A stretch of 64,000 nt of DNA from Massilia sp. NR 4-1 (GCF_001191005.1 NZ_CP012201.1:1-64000); one strand, 5' to 3'; shown: positions 17,590 through 25,803, counted from the first letter of the stretch. Notes: a model not told the origin generated them from the letters alone. Program-made: numbers and translations.

Positions 17590-18242
17590 TGGCCCAGCTC
17601 TTTCAGGCGTGCCTCGGCGGCGGTGCTGTATTTGCTGGCCGGTGTGATGGCGGCCAGCTGGCGCAGATAGCGGATTTCGTCGGCGCTGCGCTTTTCGTCC
17701 TCGGCGATACTGGCGGCCAAATTCAGCAGGCCGGCGCGCACCTGGGGTGAAGCTTGGCCGAAGACCTTGGAGTCGATGGCAGCCTGCACGGCGCGCTTGC
17801 CGCCCGCGCCGCGGTTCATGAAGCCGGGCAGGGAGAGTAGGGTGTTGGCGGCCACCAAGCGGGTTTCGATGCTTTCGGGCGTGCCGTTGAACAGGGCTTC
17901 GTCATGTTCGGGCGTGAGCTGGGCCAGCGCCTTTTCGATGGCGTTGGCGCCTTTTTCGGCGTACTTCAGCTTATTCCAGGGCATCATGGTATCGCGGCCC
18001 TTCAAGGCGGTGGCGGCGCCTTCGTAGGCGGCCAGAAGCGGATGGGAGGGATTGGCGGCGGCCAGCGTGGAGAAGGCGGCAATGGCGGCATCGCTTGCCT
18101 TGCTGTCGCCCTTCATCGCCGCCTTGAACTGCTGGTGCGCCTGGGTGAAGCCGTCGGGCGCCGCCTCCTGCGGGGTGGCGCTGGCGGCGATGGCTGCCGT
18201 TGCCAGCAGGGTGGCGACGAGGGTTTTCAGGGGGCATTCCAT
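17586..18242 (-). CDS. Exported helical-repeat protein of unknown function
   Basis: A 218-residue protein with a signal peptide (LKTLVATLLATAAIAASA) and an all-helical mature part. The pattern suggests two to four degenerate TPR-like helix pairs: AAIAAFSTLAAANPSHPLLAAYEGA, then YAEKGANAIEKALAQL and LRQLAAITPASKYSTAAEARLKEL, the last resembling a TPR capping helix. Start at 18242 has AAGGAG six bases upstream. It is translationally coupled to the ABC ATPase stump that follows, so it was probably the first gene of an ABC exporter operon. Function unknown. Confidence 0.75.
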   Translation of the reverse strand: MECPLKTLVATLLATAAIAASATPQEAAPDGFTQAHQQFKAAMKGDSKASDAAIAAFSTLAAANPSHPLLAAYEGAATALKGRDTMMPWNKLKYAEKGANAIEKALAQLTPEHDEALFNGTPESIETRLVAANTLLSLPGFMNRGAGGKRAVQAAIDSKVFGQASPQVRAGLLNLAASIAEDEKRSADEIRYLRQLAAITPASKYSTAAEARLKELGQ

Positions 18243-18435
18243 TTCCGGGCTCCTTGTGGTTGGCTGATCGATGCGGCAAGACTATCGATGGCGGGAGCCG
18301 GCATCCATGTGGATGCGACGAAACTGGGTTATCTGGCGGCGAAACGGGGATGGGGTGGCGCCATCTTGCCGGGGGAGGACACCAATCTTCTGACGCCATA
18401 CGATCCCGTTTTGACGAAAAAACGCAAAAACTGCC

Positions 18436-18464
18436 TCGACATTTGAAAAATGGCTGTATATAAT
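18436..18464 (+). promoter_or_regulatory. Promoter of the first tRNA-Asn gene
   Basis: TCGACA (18436-18441), a 17-bp spacer and a perfect TATAAT (18459-18464). The same TATATAATGCGGCC block precedes the other two tRNA-Asn-like loci in this window. Confidence 0.75.
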
Positions 18465-18475
18465 GCGGCCTCTTT

Positions 18476-18551
18476 TCCCTGATAGCTCAGTCGGTAGAGC
18501 GACGGACTGTTAATCCGCAGGTCCCTGGTTCGAGTCCAGGTCGGGGAGCCA
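18476..18551 (+). tRNA. tRNA-Asn(GTT), copy 1
   Basis: A 76-nt cloverleaf. The acceptor arms TCCCTGA and TCGGGGA pair, the D stem is GCTC/GAGC, the anticodon loop CTGTTAA carries GTT, the T arm is CCTGG-TTCGAGT-CCAGG, and CCA is encoded. Identical to copy 2 at 25804. Confidence 0.97.
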
Positions 18552-18560
18552 GAATACTGA

Positions 18561-18588
18561 AAAGCCCAGCCTCATGGTTGGGCTTTTT
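18561..18588 (+). terminator. Terminator of tRNA-Asn copy 1
   Basis: AAAGCCCAGCC pairs with GGTTGGGCTTT, followed by further Ts (18561-18588), 9 bp after the tRNA. Confidence 0.8.
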
Positions 18589-18615
18589 GCATTGCGACTG
18601 TTGAAGGGAGTTGGT

Positions 18616-18816
18616 ATGGCGAAGAAAAAGGAAGAACTCGATCCGGAAACCCTGGAACTGATCCAGTGGTGCATCGAGGTGGAGGGCTGGCTGGTCAAGG
18701 GCGGCGCGACCGTGGAGCAGGCGCAGGACCATATTGAAGAGCAGATCGAATGGTTCACCGACCTGTTTTACGACGGCCTGACGCCGGAAGAGGCGGCGAA
18801 AGAAGCTCTGGCCTGA
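18616..18816 (+). CDS. Small acidic protein of unknown function
   Basis: A 66-residue protein that begins with a Lys-rich patch (MAKKKEEL) and is otherwise acidic and helical: LELIQWCIEVEGWLVKG, then AQDHIEEQIEWFTDLFYDGLTPEEAAKEAL. There is a good site (GAAGGGAG) before the ATG at 18616. It may dimerise or bind a partner. No known family recognised. It directly follows the tRNA terminator and has no obvious operon partner. Confidence 0.7.
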   Translation: MAKKKEELDPETLELIQWCIEVEGWLVKGGATVEQAQDHIEEQIEWFTDLFYDGLTPEEAAKEALA

Positions 18817-18823
18817 TCTGGCT

Positions 18824-19219
18824 TTACAAGTACTGGTGTGCCGCCAGGGCGATCAAGCCGCCCATGGTGGTGAGCTGCATGCCAATGATCCATTTGATGA
18901 AATAATCCAGCTTGGCCTCAAGCCGGTCAATCCTGGCCTCAAGCCGGTCAATGCGCCGCGTAGTCTGCTCGTCGGCGCCCTTGAATTCCAGCTTGATTTT
19001 CTCGTAGAGCTGTTGCTGAGATTCCTGAAATTCGAGCCTCAGCTTGTCTGCAGCATGTGCAATCTCCGCGCGCAGGGATTCAAAGCCGCAATCCATGTGC
19101 TGCCTTAACAGGGCTATGTCGTGATGCAGGTCTACCACGGCTTTTTCCAGCGCAGTAATGCGCACCTCGTGATTTTCATACTGTGAAGTGAGACGGGTTT
19201 CATTTGACGGAAGGTTCAC
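18824..19219 (-). CDS. Coiled-coil protein with C-terminal membrane anchor
   Basis: A 131-residue protein. Residues 15-105 are a near-continuous heptad pattern (VRITALEKAVVDLHHDIALL; LRAEIAHAADKLRLEF; RRIDRLEARIDRLEAKLDY). The C-terminus is one membrane segment (FIKWIIGMQLTTMGGLIALAA). GTG start at 19219 with AGGGAG eight bases upstream; no in-frame ATG is available nearby. The architecture resembles small DUF1640-like or phage-associated coiled-coil proteins, but I cannot assign a family. Its end lies 8 bp from the convergent 66-residue gene. Confidence 0.7.
   Translation of the reverse strand: MNLPSNETRLTSQYENHEVRITALEKAVVDLHHDIALLRQHMDCGFESLRAEIAHAADKLRLEFQESQQQLYEKIKLEFKGADEQTTRRIDRLEARIDRLEAKLDYFIKWIIGMQLTTMGGLIALAAHQYL
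18914..18952. repeat. 21-bp in-frame tandem duplication
   Basis: GGCCTCAAGCCGGTCAAT occurs at 18914-18931 and again at 18935-18952, a 21-bp period. Within the coiled-coil gene it encodes a repeated heptad RIDRLEA, so the coil was extended by exactly one heptad without breaking register. Confidence 0.85.
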
Positions 19220-19323
19220 GGCGCCGGCTCCCTATCAAGATTTATCCATTAACGGCTGCTTGGCAAGCTCAGCCTTGAATGCCCAGCGCGAGAATGTCGC
19301 CCTGGGCTATTGCTAGGTTTGCT

Positions 19324-21045
19324 TTAGCCGGCGCCGCCCACCGGTTTCGCCGGTTTGTGGCCATGGATCTGTTTCACCTCGATGGCTTTGTCGGTGGTGT
19401 ACAGCGCCGTCACGCTGACTTCGCCCGGCGCGCTGATTTCGAGAATGCCGATGGTCAGCGCATCGACGGCGGAGCCGAACAGCAGTTCGGTGATGCGGCA
19501 ACAATCATCCATCGTCGCCGAGTGCGGCGGCAGCACCACGGTGTCCTCGGCGCGCGGCAGGCCCACTCTCGGCTCGCGCCCCAGCGGCGCGCCCGCCAGC
19601 ACCACGGGGATGAAGCGTTTGCGCAGGGTCATCGGCTCGTCCGTGTGGTTGTGGATGGTGATCTGGGTTGCGTAGTGGCCTGGGCGTACCGGCGTGCAGC
19701 AGCATTCCGCGTGCTTGTGCTGCGTGCCGCAGACGAATTTGGCCGAGTACACCGTCAGCTTCGGCCGGCAGGGCGGCACGGTGATCTTCACGGTTTTAGC
19801 GGCGGCGACGGCGCCGTCCACCACCACGTCCAGCGTGCCGTTGACGATTTTCTCTTCCTCGGCGCAGGCGATGCCGTGGAACTTCACCCTGAATCCCAGC
19901 GCGTGTTCCCGATCTCCGGCCAGCGGTCCATAACCTCCGGCGGGATCGATCGATACGATGAAAGGCGCGATGCTGGCGCTGGGTACCAGCTTCAGATTGG
20001 CGATGGCGGAAACCGCGCCCGTCACCATATCGATGATGGTCTTGACGATGGTATCGGGCTTGATGCCGCTGACGAAGGCGCCACCGGTGGCTGCTGCGAC
20101 ACGCGTGCCTTGGCCGGCCGAGCCGCCCGGCGCGCCGCAGGCGCCGGAATAGCCGCTGGAAAGCGGCACGGGATCGTCGTCCAGTCCCGGCGTGGCGGTG
20201 GAAATGGCCAGCACGGCGATTCCCTGTCCGCTCAGCGCCGCGGTGGCGCTGGCTTCGGTGATGGCGCTGGCCAGGCCCGAGATCGCGGTACAGATCGGAT
20301 CATGGCCCGGGGCATCGCCGATCCAGACGATGATGCGCCTGGCGCCGGCGCGCCAGCCTAGGCTGCCGCCGGGTGCCTGCGCCAGCTGTTCCAGCGCGAG
20401 GAACTGGCCTTCGGCCGTATCGCCGCCACCGCTGGCCGACCATGCGCCGATGGCCGCTGTGACGGCGGGCGCCGCATTGGTGGGATTGAGCTGGTGGCTG
20501 AAAGGCGAGGGCGCCATGGGCGGGAAATCGCGGTAATTGCCGACGCCGAACATCAGGTCCATACCCAGGCCGCTCAAGGCGGTCAGCACATTATTGGCGC
20601 CTGCCTGCACGGCGGCCAGCACCGCTCCCATGGAGCCGGTGGTGTCGGCCAGGAAGTAGATGTCGGCTTTCGCCACGCCGGCGTTTTTCGGCACGGTGAC
20701 GGTGATGGTTTCGTCCAGCGTGTCATCCGGATTCAGCGTCAGCATATTGCTGTCCGGATTGACCGTGATCATGCCCAGCGCGGCGGCGTTGATTTCCACG
20801 CGGCGCGTGGCGATGCTCATTGGTTCCAGCGCGGGATGGCGTTCGCGCTCACTGCCATCCTCCGCCAGCAGGATGCGCCAGGACGGGCCGTTCGGGTCGT
20901 CCGGTTTGACGGTGGTGAAATCGTGCAGGGTTTCTCCGCTATCGGGATCGCTGATTTCAGCGGAATGGACGATCTGCATGCGGGATATTCCATGCTTTTT
21001 CTGCATCAGGGAGAGGGCGCGCTGCGCCAGGGCGTTCGATTTCAT
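19324..21045 (-). CDS. VWA-domain protein with Cys-rich C-terminal region
   Basis: A 573-residue protein without signal peptide. After about 120 residues a von Willebrand A domain starts with ADIYFLADTTGSMG; the DxTGS form is a variant metal-ion site. The domain continues through GVGNYRDFP and RIIVWIGDAPGHDP to about residue 325. A second module of about 110 residues (SIAPFIVSIDPAGGYGPL, LGFRVKFHG) looks beta-sandwich-like. The C-terminal 160 residues contain FVCGTQHKHAECCCTPVRPGHYATQITIHNHT, a pattern I have seen in other uncharacterised bacterial proteins, plus DDCC further on. The Cys/His cluster could bind a metal. ATG at 21045 is preceded by GAGG; GTG at 21054 is an alternative. Function unknown; it stands alone between tRNA-like loci. 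Confidence 0.75.
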   Translation of the reverse strand: MKSNALAQRALSLMQKKHGISRMQIVHSAEISDPDSGETLHDFTTVKPDDPNGPSWRILLAEDGSERERHPALEPMSIATRRVEINAAALGMITVNPDSNMLTLNPDDTLDETITVTVPKNAGVAKADIYFLADTTGSMGAVLAAVQAGANNVLTALSGLGMDLMFGVGNYRDFPPMAPSPFSHQLNPTNAAPAVTAAIGAWSASGGGDTAEGQFLALEQLAQAPGGSLGWRAGARRIIVWIGDAPGHDPICTAISGLASAITEASATAALSGQGIAVLAISTATPGLDDDPVPLSSGYSGACGAPGGSAGQGTRVAAATGGAFVSGIKPDTIVKTIIDMVTGAVSAIANLKLVPSASIAPFIVSIDPAGGYGPLAGDREHALGFRVKFHGIACAEEEKIVNGTLDVVVDGAVAAAKTVKITVPPCRPKLTVYSAKFVCGTQHKHAECCCTPVRPGHYATQITIHNHTDEPMTLRKRFIPVVLAGAPLGREPRVGLPRAEDTVVLPPHSATMDDCCRITELLFGSAVDALTIGILEISAPGEVSVTALYTTDKAIEVKQIHGHKPAKPVGGAG

Positions 21046-21206
21046 TTCGGGCACCTCGGAGAATGAAAAAAGGGGACTTTCATCATAGGACTGCCCTTTT
21101 TTGCCCCGGCTGCGCTAGATCAAAAGCGCCTTTGCCTGGAACGCTTGCGCATGTTTTTTTGATATTGCTTTGCGCTGCATCAGGCCGCGAGGCCTTGAAA
21201 ATAGTG

Positions 21207-21235
21207 TTGTTGGCCCGGCTTGGCGCGTATATAAT
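21207..21235 (+). promoter_or_regulatory. Promoter of the decayed tRNA-Asn locus
   Basis: TTGTTG (21207-21212), 17-bp spacer, TATAAT (21230-21235), then GCGGCC as at both intact tRNA-Asn genes. The promoter has been kept although the tRNA body has changed. Confidence 0.65.
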
Positions 21236-21248
21236 GCGGCCGACTTTT

Positions 21249-21322
21249 TCCCTGACGGCCCAGCCGGTAGAGCGATGGAGCGCGTTTTTGCGTTCTCGCT
21301 TCGAGTCGTGGTCGGGGAGCCA
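21249..21322 (+). pseudogene. Decayed tRNA-Asn-like gene
   Basis: A 74-nt stretch starts and ends exactly like the two tRNA-Asn genes: TCCCTGA at the 5' side and TCGGGGAGCCA at the 3' side, so the acceptor stem and CCA are intact. The D region has changes including one stem mismatch (GCCC against GAGC). The anticodon arm is replaced by GGAGCGCGTTTTTGCG, which lacks the GTT loop. The T loop TTCGAGT survives but its stem no longer pairs. It cannot be a normal tRNA-Asn. With its own promoter and terminator it may still be transcribed. Confidence 0.75.
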
Positions 21323-21334
21323 GAATATTTTTGG

Positions 21335-21367
21335 GGGCTGCGTTTATAAACGCAGCCCTTTGTTTTT
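21335..21367 (+). terminator. Terminator after the decayed tRNA
   Basis: GGGCTGCGTTT at 21335-21345 pairs with AAACGCAGCCC (21348-21358), followed by TTTGTTTTT. It is the counterpart of the terminators after both intact tRNA-Asn genes, but the stem sequence differs at each locus. Confidence 0.85.
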
Positions 21368-21486
21368 CGGCGCAAGAAGAAAAAGAAAACACCGAGTCCC
21401 CCGCGCATCGAGGATGCTGCCGTGATGAGGACAGGAGACAGCCGTTGTATACCTTCGCAGAATTTATTTCAAACTAAGGAAAGCAA

Positions 21487-23679
21487 ATGATGAAACTGTC
21501 CAAGATGCACAAGCGTCTGCTGGCTGTAGGCGCTTTGATGCCGATGGCCGCGATGGCGCAGGAAGCCGCCCAGCCAGCCAAAGGCCAGCTGGAAACGGTG
21601 ACTGTGACCGCCCAGCGCCGCGCCGAGAATATCCGCGATGTGCCGGTCTCGGTCTCGATGCTGAAAGACGAGAAGCTCGACGTGATCGTCTCCAGCGGCC
21701 AGGATATCCGGGTACTCGCAGGCAAAACCCCCAGCCTGAACGTTGAATCCTCCAACGGCCGTACCTTCCCCCGCTTCTACATCCGCGGCTATGGCAACAC
21801 CGACTTCAGCGTGTTCGCTTCCCAGCCAGTTTCCCTGATTTATGACGACGTCGTACAAGAGAACCCGATCCTGAAGGGCTTCCCTATGTTCGACATGGCC
21901 GGCGTTGAAGTGCTGCGCGGCCCGCAGGGCACCCTGTTCGGCCGCAACACCCCGGCCGGCGTGGTCAAGTTCGAATCGGCCAAGCCGCACCTGAAAGGCA
22001 TCGACGGCTACTACAACGTCTCCTACGCGACCCACGCCACCACCAATGTGGAAGGCGCGGTCAACGTGCCGCTGTCGAAGGAATGGGCGATGCGCGTTTC
22101 CACCCTGCGCCAGCACCGCGACGGCTATGTGGACAACACCTTCACCGGCAAGAAGGACGAGCTGGAAGGCTATAACGAGCACGCCGAGCGCGTACAGTTC
22201 CTGTACCAGCCGGGCGGTTCCTTCAACGCCCTGTTCAATCTGCACCAACGCAGCACCGGCGGCAGCGCGCGCCTGTTCCGCGCCAATATGATCAAGAAGG
22301 GCACCAACGAAGTCGTGGACGGCTTCAATCCCAACGAGATCCACACCAATGGCCAGAACTTCCAGAACCTGAACACCAAGGGCGCGAACGTGCGTCTGAG
22401 CTGGGATCTGGGTCCGGTCAAGCTGTTCTCGATCACCGGCTATGAAACCGTGGGCAACTATGTCAGCCGCGGCGACATCGACGGCGGCACGCCAACTGGC
22501 ACCGGCTTCATTCCTTTCCAGGTTGAGACCGCGGGCGGCATCAGCGATATGAAACAGTACAGCCAGGAATTCCGCGTCGAATCGAAGAATGCAGGTCCAC
22601 TGAACTGGCAGACCGGCGTCTACTACTTCAACGAAGACGCAAGCGGCTTCACCAACAACTTCAACAGCGATACCGGCGTACAGTTCTCGCACCTGTCGAG
22701 CCGTCAGAAGAACACCGCCTGGGCAGCTTTCGGTTCGCTGAACTATGCCTTCTCCGACGCCTTCACCGTGCGCGGCGGCCTGCGCTACACCAAGGACAAG
22801 AAAGACTTCAACACCATCAAGCGCGAAAACGTGGTGCAGATCGGTCCTGATTCCTTCGGCGAGAGCAAGAACAAGGCTAACTGGGATCTGAGCGCCAACT
22901 ACACCGTAAACAAGGACGTGAGCGTGTACGCCCGCGTGGCGACCGGCTTCCGCGCGCCAAGTATCGCGGCCGCTTCCGCCAATGCGCCGATCACCGTGGC
23001 CGATGCGGAAACCATCACCTCGATCGAAGCCGGCGTGAAGGCTGACCTGTTCAACCGCCGCGCACGCGTTTCCATGAGCGTGTACGACTACGACGTGAAG
23101 AACCAGCAGCTGACCGTGGTTGGTGGTAACAGCAACGTGACCCGCCTGATCAACGCCGCCAAGACCAAGGGCCGCGGCGTGGAGATGGACTTCGAAGGCT
23201 TCATCACCAACGACTTCAAGGTGTCGACCAGCGCTTCGTACAACTACACCCAACTGCGCGATCCTTCGCTGTCCGTGCAGCCATGCCGCCAGTGCACCGT
23301 GACCGATCCGCTGAACGCGGCCGGCCGCGCCATCATCGACGGCAACGCACTGCCGCAAGCGCCGAAGTGGATTATCAACGCCAGCGCGCGTTACAACTTC
23401 CCTCTGGCCGAAGGCAATCTGTTCATCCTGACCGACTGGTCCTACCGCAGCAAGATCAACTTCTTCCTGTATGAGTCGAAGGAGTTCACCGGCAAGGCCA
23501 TGACCGAAGGCGGCCTGCGCGTGGGTTACAACTGGCAAGGTGGTAAATATGAAGTGGCTGCATTCGGCCGCAACATCACCAACACCCAGCGTATCACCGG
23601 CGGCATCGACTTCAACAACCTGACCGGCTTCATCAACGAGCCGCGTCAATGGGGCGTGCAGTTCAAGGGCAGCTTCTAA
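21487..23679 (+). CDS. TonB-dependent outer-membrane receptor
   Basis: A 730-residue receptor. The signal peptide (LLAVGALMPMAAMA) is followed by a TonB-box-like ETVTVTAQRR, a plug domain (VPVSVSML; FYIRGYGNTDFSV; DMAGVEVLRGPQGTLFGRNTPAGVV) and a beta barrel ending in VQFKGSF. The plug wording VEVLRGPQGTLFGRNT is that of the large FyuA/CirA-like and sphingomonad-type receptor group, whose substrates include siderophores and many other compounds. Good site AAGGAAAG before the ATG at 21487. No Fur box is seen upstream and the gene is followed by its own terminator and a secreted hydrolase gene, so iron is not the obvious substrate. Confidence 0.92.
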   Translation: MMKLSKMHKRLLAVGALMPMAAMAQEAAQPAKGQLETVTVTAQRRAENIRDVPVSVSMLKDEKLDVIVSSGQDIRVLAGKTPSLNVESSNGRTFPRFYIRGYGNTDFSVFASQPVSLIYDDVVQENPILKGFPMFDMAGVEVLRGPQGTLFGRNTPAGVVKFESAKPHLKGIDGYYNVSYATHATTNVEGAVNVPLSKEWAMRVSTLRQHRDGYVDNTFTGKKDELEGYNEHAERVQFLYQPGGSFNALFNLHQRSTGGSARLFRANMIKKGTNEVVDGFNPNEIHTNGQNFQNLNTKGANVRLSWDLGPVKLFSITGYETVGNYVSRGDIDGGTPTGTGFIPFQVETAGGISDMKQYSQEFRVESKNAGPLNWQTGVYYFNEDASGFTNNFNSDTGVQFSHLSSRQKNTAWAAFGSLNYAFSDAFTVRGGLRYTKDKKDFNTIKRENVVQIGPDSFGESKNKANWDLSANYTVNKDVSVYARVATGFRAPSIAAASANAPITVADAETITSIEAGVKADLFNRRARVSMSVYDYDVKNQQLTVVGGNSNVTRLINAAKTKGRGVEMDFEGFITNDFKVSTSASYNYTQLRDPSLSVQPCRQCTVTDPLNAAGRAIIDGNALPQAPKWIINASARYNFPLAEGNLFILTDWSYRSKINFFLYESKEFTGKAMTEGGLRVGYNWQGGKYEVAAFGRNITNTQRITGGIDFNNLTGFINEPRQWGVQFKGSF

Positions 23680-23702
23680 ACGCTACTCCTGATTGGTCAA
23701 AG

Positions 23703-23737
23703 AACGGCTCCGCGAGTAATCGCGGGGCCGTTTTTAT
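23703..23737 (+). terminator. Terminator after the TonB-dependent receptor
   Basis: AACGGCTCCGCG pairs with CGCGGGGCCGTT across a 6-base loop (23703-23732), followed by TTTTATTT. Confidence 0.88.
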
Positions 23738-23777
23738 TTGGGTCTTATGGGCTACACTGGCGGCGGGAGGATGAATG

Positions 23778-25718
23778 ATGAGATCATGCTTTGTTTTGCT
23801 GGCTATCCTTGCCTACGCGGCGGGCGGCCAGGCGGGTGCGCAGCAGCAGCCTTTCATTTGCCGCTCGGTGGAATCCGGCCTGGGCCAGCCCTTGGTGGAC
23901 AACCAGGATGGCGTCGGCCATCCGGTGCGCGATGCCGACGGCAAGCTGCTTGGCTACAGCCGCAATTGCGCGGTCAACCCCCTGGTGCGCTACTTCTATT
24001 ACAACGGCAGCACCTTCAAGACTTACGATCCGGCGGCCGAGCCGCCATCCGATTTGAAGACCACGAGCTGGAAGGGCGCAAAGGTACCTTTCGTGGTGCG
24101 GGTCGAGGCGGGCAGCATCAACCGTTTTCTCTACACCATCGCCATGCTGGCGCCGCAAGCCGGCGGGCCGGGCGAGTGGAATAACAAGCTGGTGTACTGG
24201 TTGCGCGGCGGCGTCGGCATCGGCCACCAGCAGGGCACGGCCATGTGGTTCAAGGATGCGCTGGGCAGCGCCGAACGGCGCATGATGCCGCGCCTGCTGG
24301 CCCAGGGCTATGCGGTGGCGACTTCCTCCGGCAATGAAACCGGGGTTCACTACAATATGCGGCTGGCCGGGGAAACGGCGGCGTTGACCAAGCAGTATTT
24401 CGCGCGCGCTTACGGTGTGCCGCGCTACACCGTCGGCATTGGCGGTTCGGGCGGCGGCGTGCAGCAGTATCTGTTCGCGCAAAACCAGCCAGGCTTGCTG
24501 GATGCGGGGATACCGATTCAATCCTATCCGGATATGATCACCCAGACCATTCCCGTGTCGGACTGCCCCTTGCTGGGCCAGTATTTCAGGGAGGAGGTGG
24601 CGCGTGATCCATCCTCGCCCTGGTCGCAGTGGAGCCGCCAGGCCTGGATCGAGGGAATGAATGCCAGCGATAGCGCGCGCAATCCGCTCACGGGCGGTGC
24701 GGGTTCGACCGAATGCATCACGGGCTGGCGCATGGCCATGCCGAATGTGCTCAATCCGCAGTACAAAGACCCGCGCTTCGACCTGGCGATCAAGGCCTAC
24801 GGCTATTCCGACAGCGCTTTCGCCAGCGTTAAATGGACGCACTGGAACGACCTGTCCGATCTTTATGGCGTGGACAGCCGCGGCTTTGCTCCCATCACCA
24901 TCGACAATGTAGGCGTGCAATACGGCTTGGAGGCGCTGGCGAAGGGCCAAATCGGTACGGATGAATTCTTGCGCATCAATGCCTGCGCCGGCAGCTGGAA
25001 GGAGCAGGCCGATTTCGTGCAGTGGGACGCCAGCGGCGATCCCTTCGATGCGCGCAATATGCAGCGCAGTGCCAGCTGCCGCGATCCATCCGGCACGCCG
25101 GCACCGAGGCGCCAGGGCGATGTGCAGGCCATAGGCAAGGCCTACGCCTCCGGCGAAGTCTTTACCGGGCGCCGGCTCGGCATTCCGATGATCGATCTGC
25201 GTCCTTACCTGGAGCCTGAGCTGAATATGCACAACGCGCGCCAGGCATTTTCCGTCAGGGCGCGGCTGGAAGCGGGCGCACTGTCCGAAGTGGCGCGCCA
25301 GGTGGTCTGGTTCACTGCATCCGAAGCGGCGCTGGCCGATGCCGCGATGGATGCGCTCGGGGTGCTGGACCGCTATCTGACCGATGGCAAGCCGCCGCCC
25401 GGTTTCGTCGACAAATGCCTGGATGGCAGCGGCGCGCCCATCGCCGCCGGCCCCGGGGTATGGGACGGCATTCTGAACAAGAAGGCGGCGGGTGCCTGCA
25501 CGCGGGCCTTCCCGCTGTTCAGCAGTCCGCGCATGGTGGCGGGGGATTCCATCAAGGGCGATATCTTCAAATGCACGCTGAAACCGGTCGCTACGGCGCT
25601 GCAGGATGGCACCTATCCATCCGCGCTGGAATTCACGCCGCCGCAGCGCGCATGGCTGGTTCGCATCTTCCCGCAGGGCGTGTGCGACTACCGGCAGGAG
25701 GGTATGGGGCGGCCCTGA
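23778..25718 (+). CDS. Secreted DUF6351-like alpha/beta-hydrolase-type protein
   Basis: A 646-residue protein with a signal peptide (CFVLLAILAYAAGGQAGAQ). The stretch VPFVVRVEAGSINRFLYTIAML, the Gly-rich YWLRGGVGIGHQQG, GYAVATSSGNETG and PRYTVGIGGSGGGVQQYL agree with what I remember of DUF6351. GGSGGG places a nucleophile-elbow Ser near residue 224, so an esterase or hydrolase activity is likely; the substrate is unknown. Several Cys in the second half (DCPLLG, STECITG, INACAGS, SASCRD, DKCLDG, GACTRAF) suggest disulfides. Start at 23778 is 7 bases after GGGAGG; ATG at 23775 is only 4 bases away. The upstream TonB receptor might import its product, but a terminator separates the genes. Confidence 0.75.
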   Translation: MRSCFVLLAILAYAAGGQAGAQQQPFICRSVESGLGQPLVDNQDGVGHPVRDADGKLLGYSRNCAVNPLVRYFYYNGSTFKTYDPAAEPPSDLKTTSWKGAKVPFVVRVEAGSINRFLYTIAMLAPQAGGPGEWNNKLVYWLRGGVGIGHQQGTAMWFKDALGSAERRMMPRLLAQGYAVATSSGNETGVHYNMRLAGETAALTKQYFARAYGVPRYTVGIGGSGGGVQQYLFAQNQPGLLDAGIPIQSYPDMITQTIPVSDCPLLGQYFREEVARDPSSPWSQWSRQAWIEGMNASDSARNPLTGGAGSTECITGWRMAMPNVLNPQYKDPRFDLAIKAYGYSDSAFASVKWTHWNDLSDLYGVDSRGFAPITIDNVGVQYGLEALAKGQIGTDEFLRINACAGSWKEQADFVQWDASGDPFDARNMQRSASCRDPSGTPAPRRQGDVQAIGKAYASGEVFTGRRLGIPMIDLRPYLEPELNMHNARQAFSVRARLEAGALSEVARQVVWFTASEAALADAAMDALGVLDRYLTDGKPPPGFVDKCLDGSGAPIAAGPGVWDGILNKKAAGACTRAFPLFSSPRMVAGDSIKGDIFKCTLKPVATALQDGTYPSALEFTPPQRAWLVRIFPQGVCDYRQEGMGRP

Positions 25719-25764
25719 GTCTGGCGAAAATGAAAAGATTTCAGCCGATGTTTCAAAAAATTGT

Positions 25765-25792
25765 TTGCAGACGGCTGCAAGCCGTATATAAT
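25765..25792 (+). promoter_or_regulatory. Promoter of the second tRNA-Asn gene
   Basis: TTGCAG (25765-25770), 16-bp spacer, TATAAT (25787-25792), followed by GCGGCCTCTTTTCCCTGA exactly as at copy 1. Confidence 0.7.
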
Positions 25793-25803
25793 GCGGCCTC
25801 TTT

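Larger units (their letters stand above)
21046..21486. other. 441-bp gene-poor stretch holding a tRNA-like locus
   Basis: No credible protein gene is seen. The stretch contains a promoter, a decayed tRNA-Asn copy and a strong terminator (listed separately), then about 120 bp before the TonB receptor start, in which I see only the AAGGAAAG ribosome binding site. Confidence 0.6.

Noticed and set aside
18283..18446. Short plus-strand frame in the 233-bp gap before tRNA-Asn copy 1
   Set aside because: No ribosome binding site, runs into the tRNA promoter and has no conserved look.
21080..21200. Possible riboswitch or small RNA upstream of the decayed tRNA
   Set aside because: I searched for B12- and other riboswitch-like conserved cores and saw none; only AT/GC-mixed spacer remains.
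21469..23649. 726-codon open frame on the minus strand opposite the TonB-dependent receptor
   Set aside because: It mirrors the receptor exactly and has Val/His/Ala/Gln-rich shadow composition; the receptor has signal peptide, plug motifs and C-terminal Phe.
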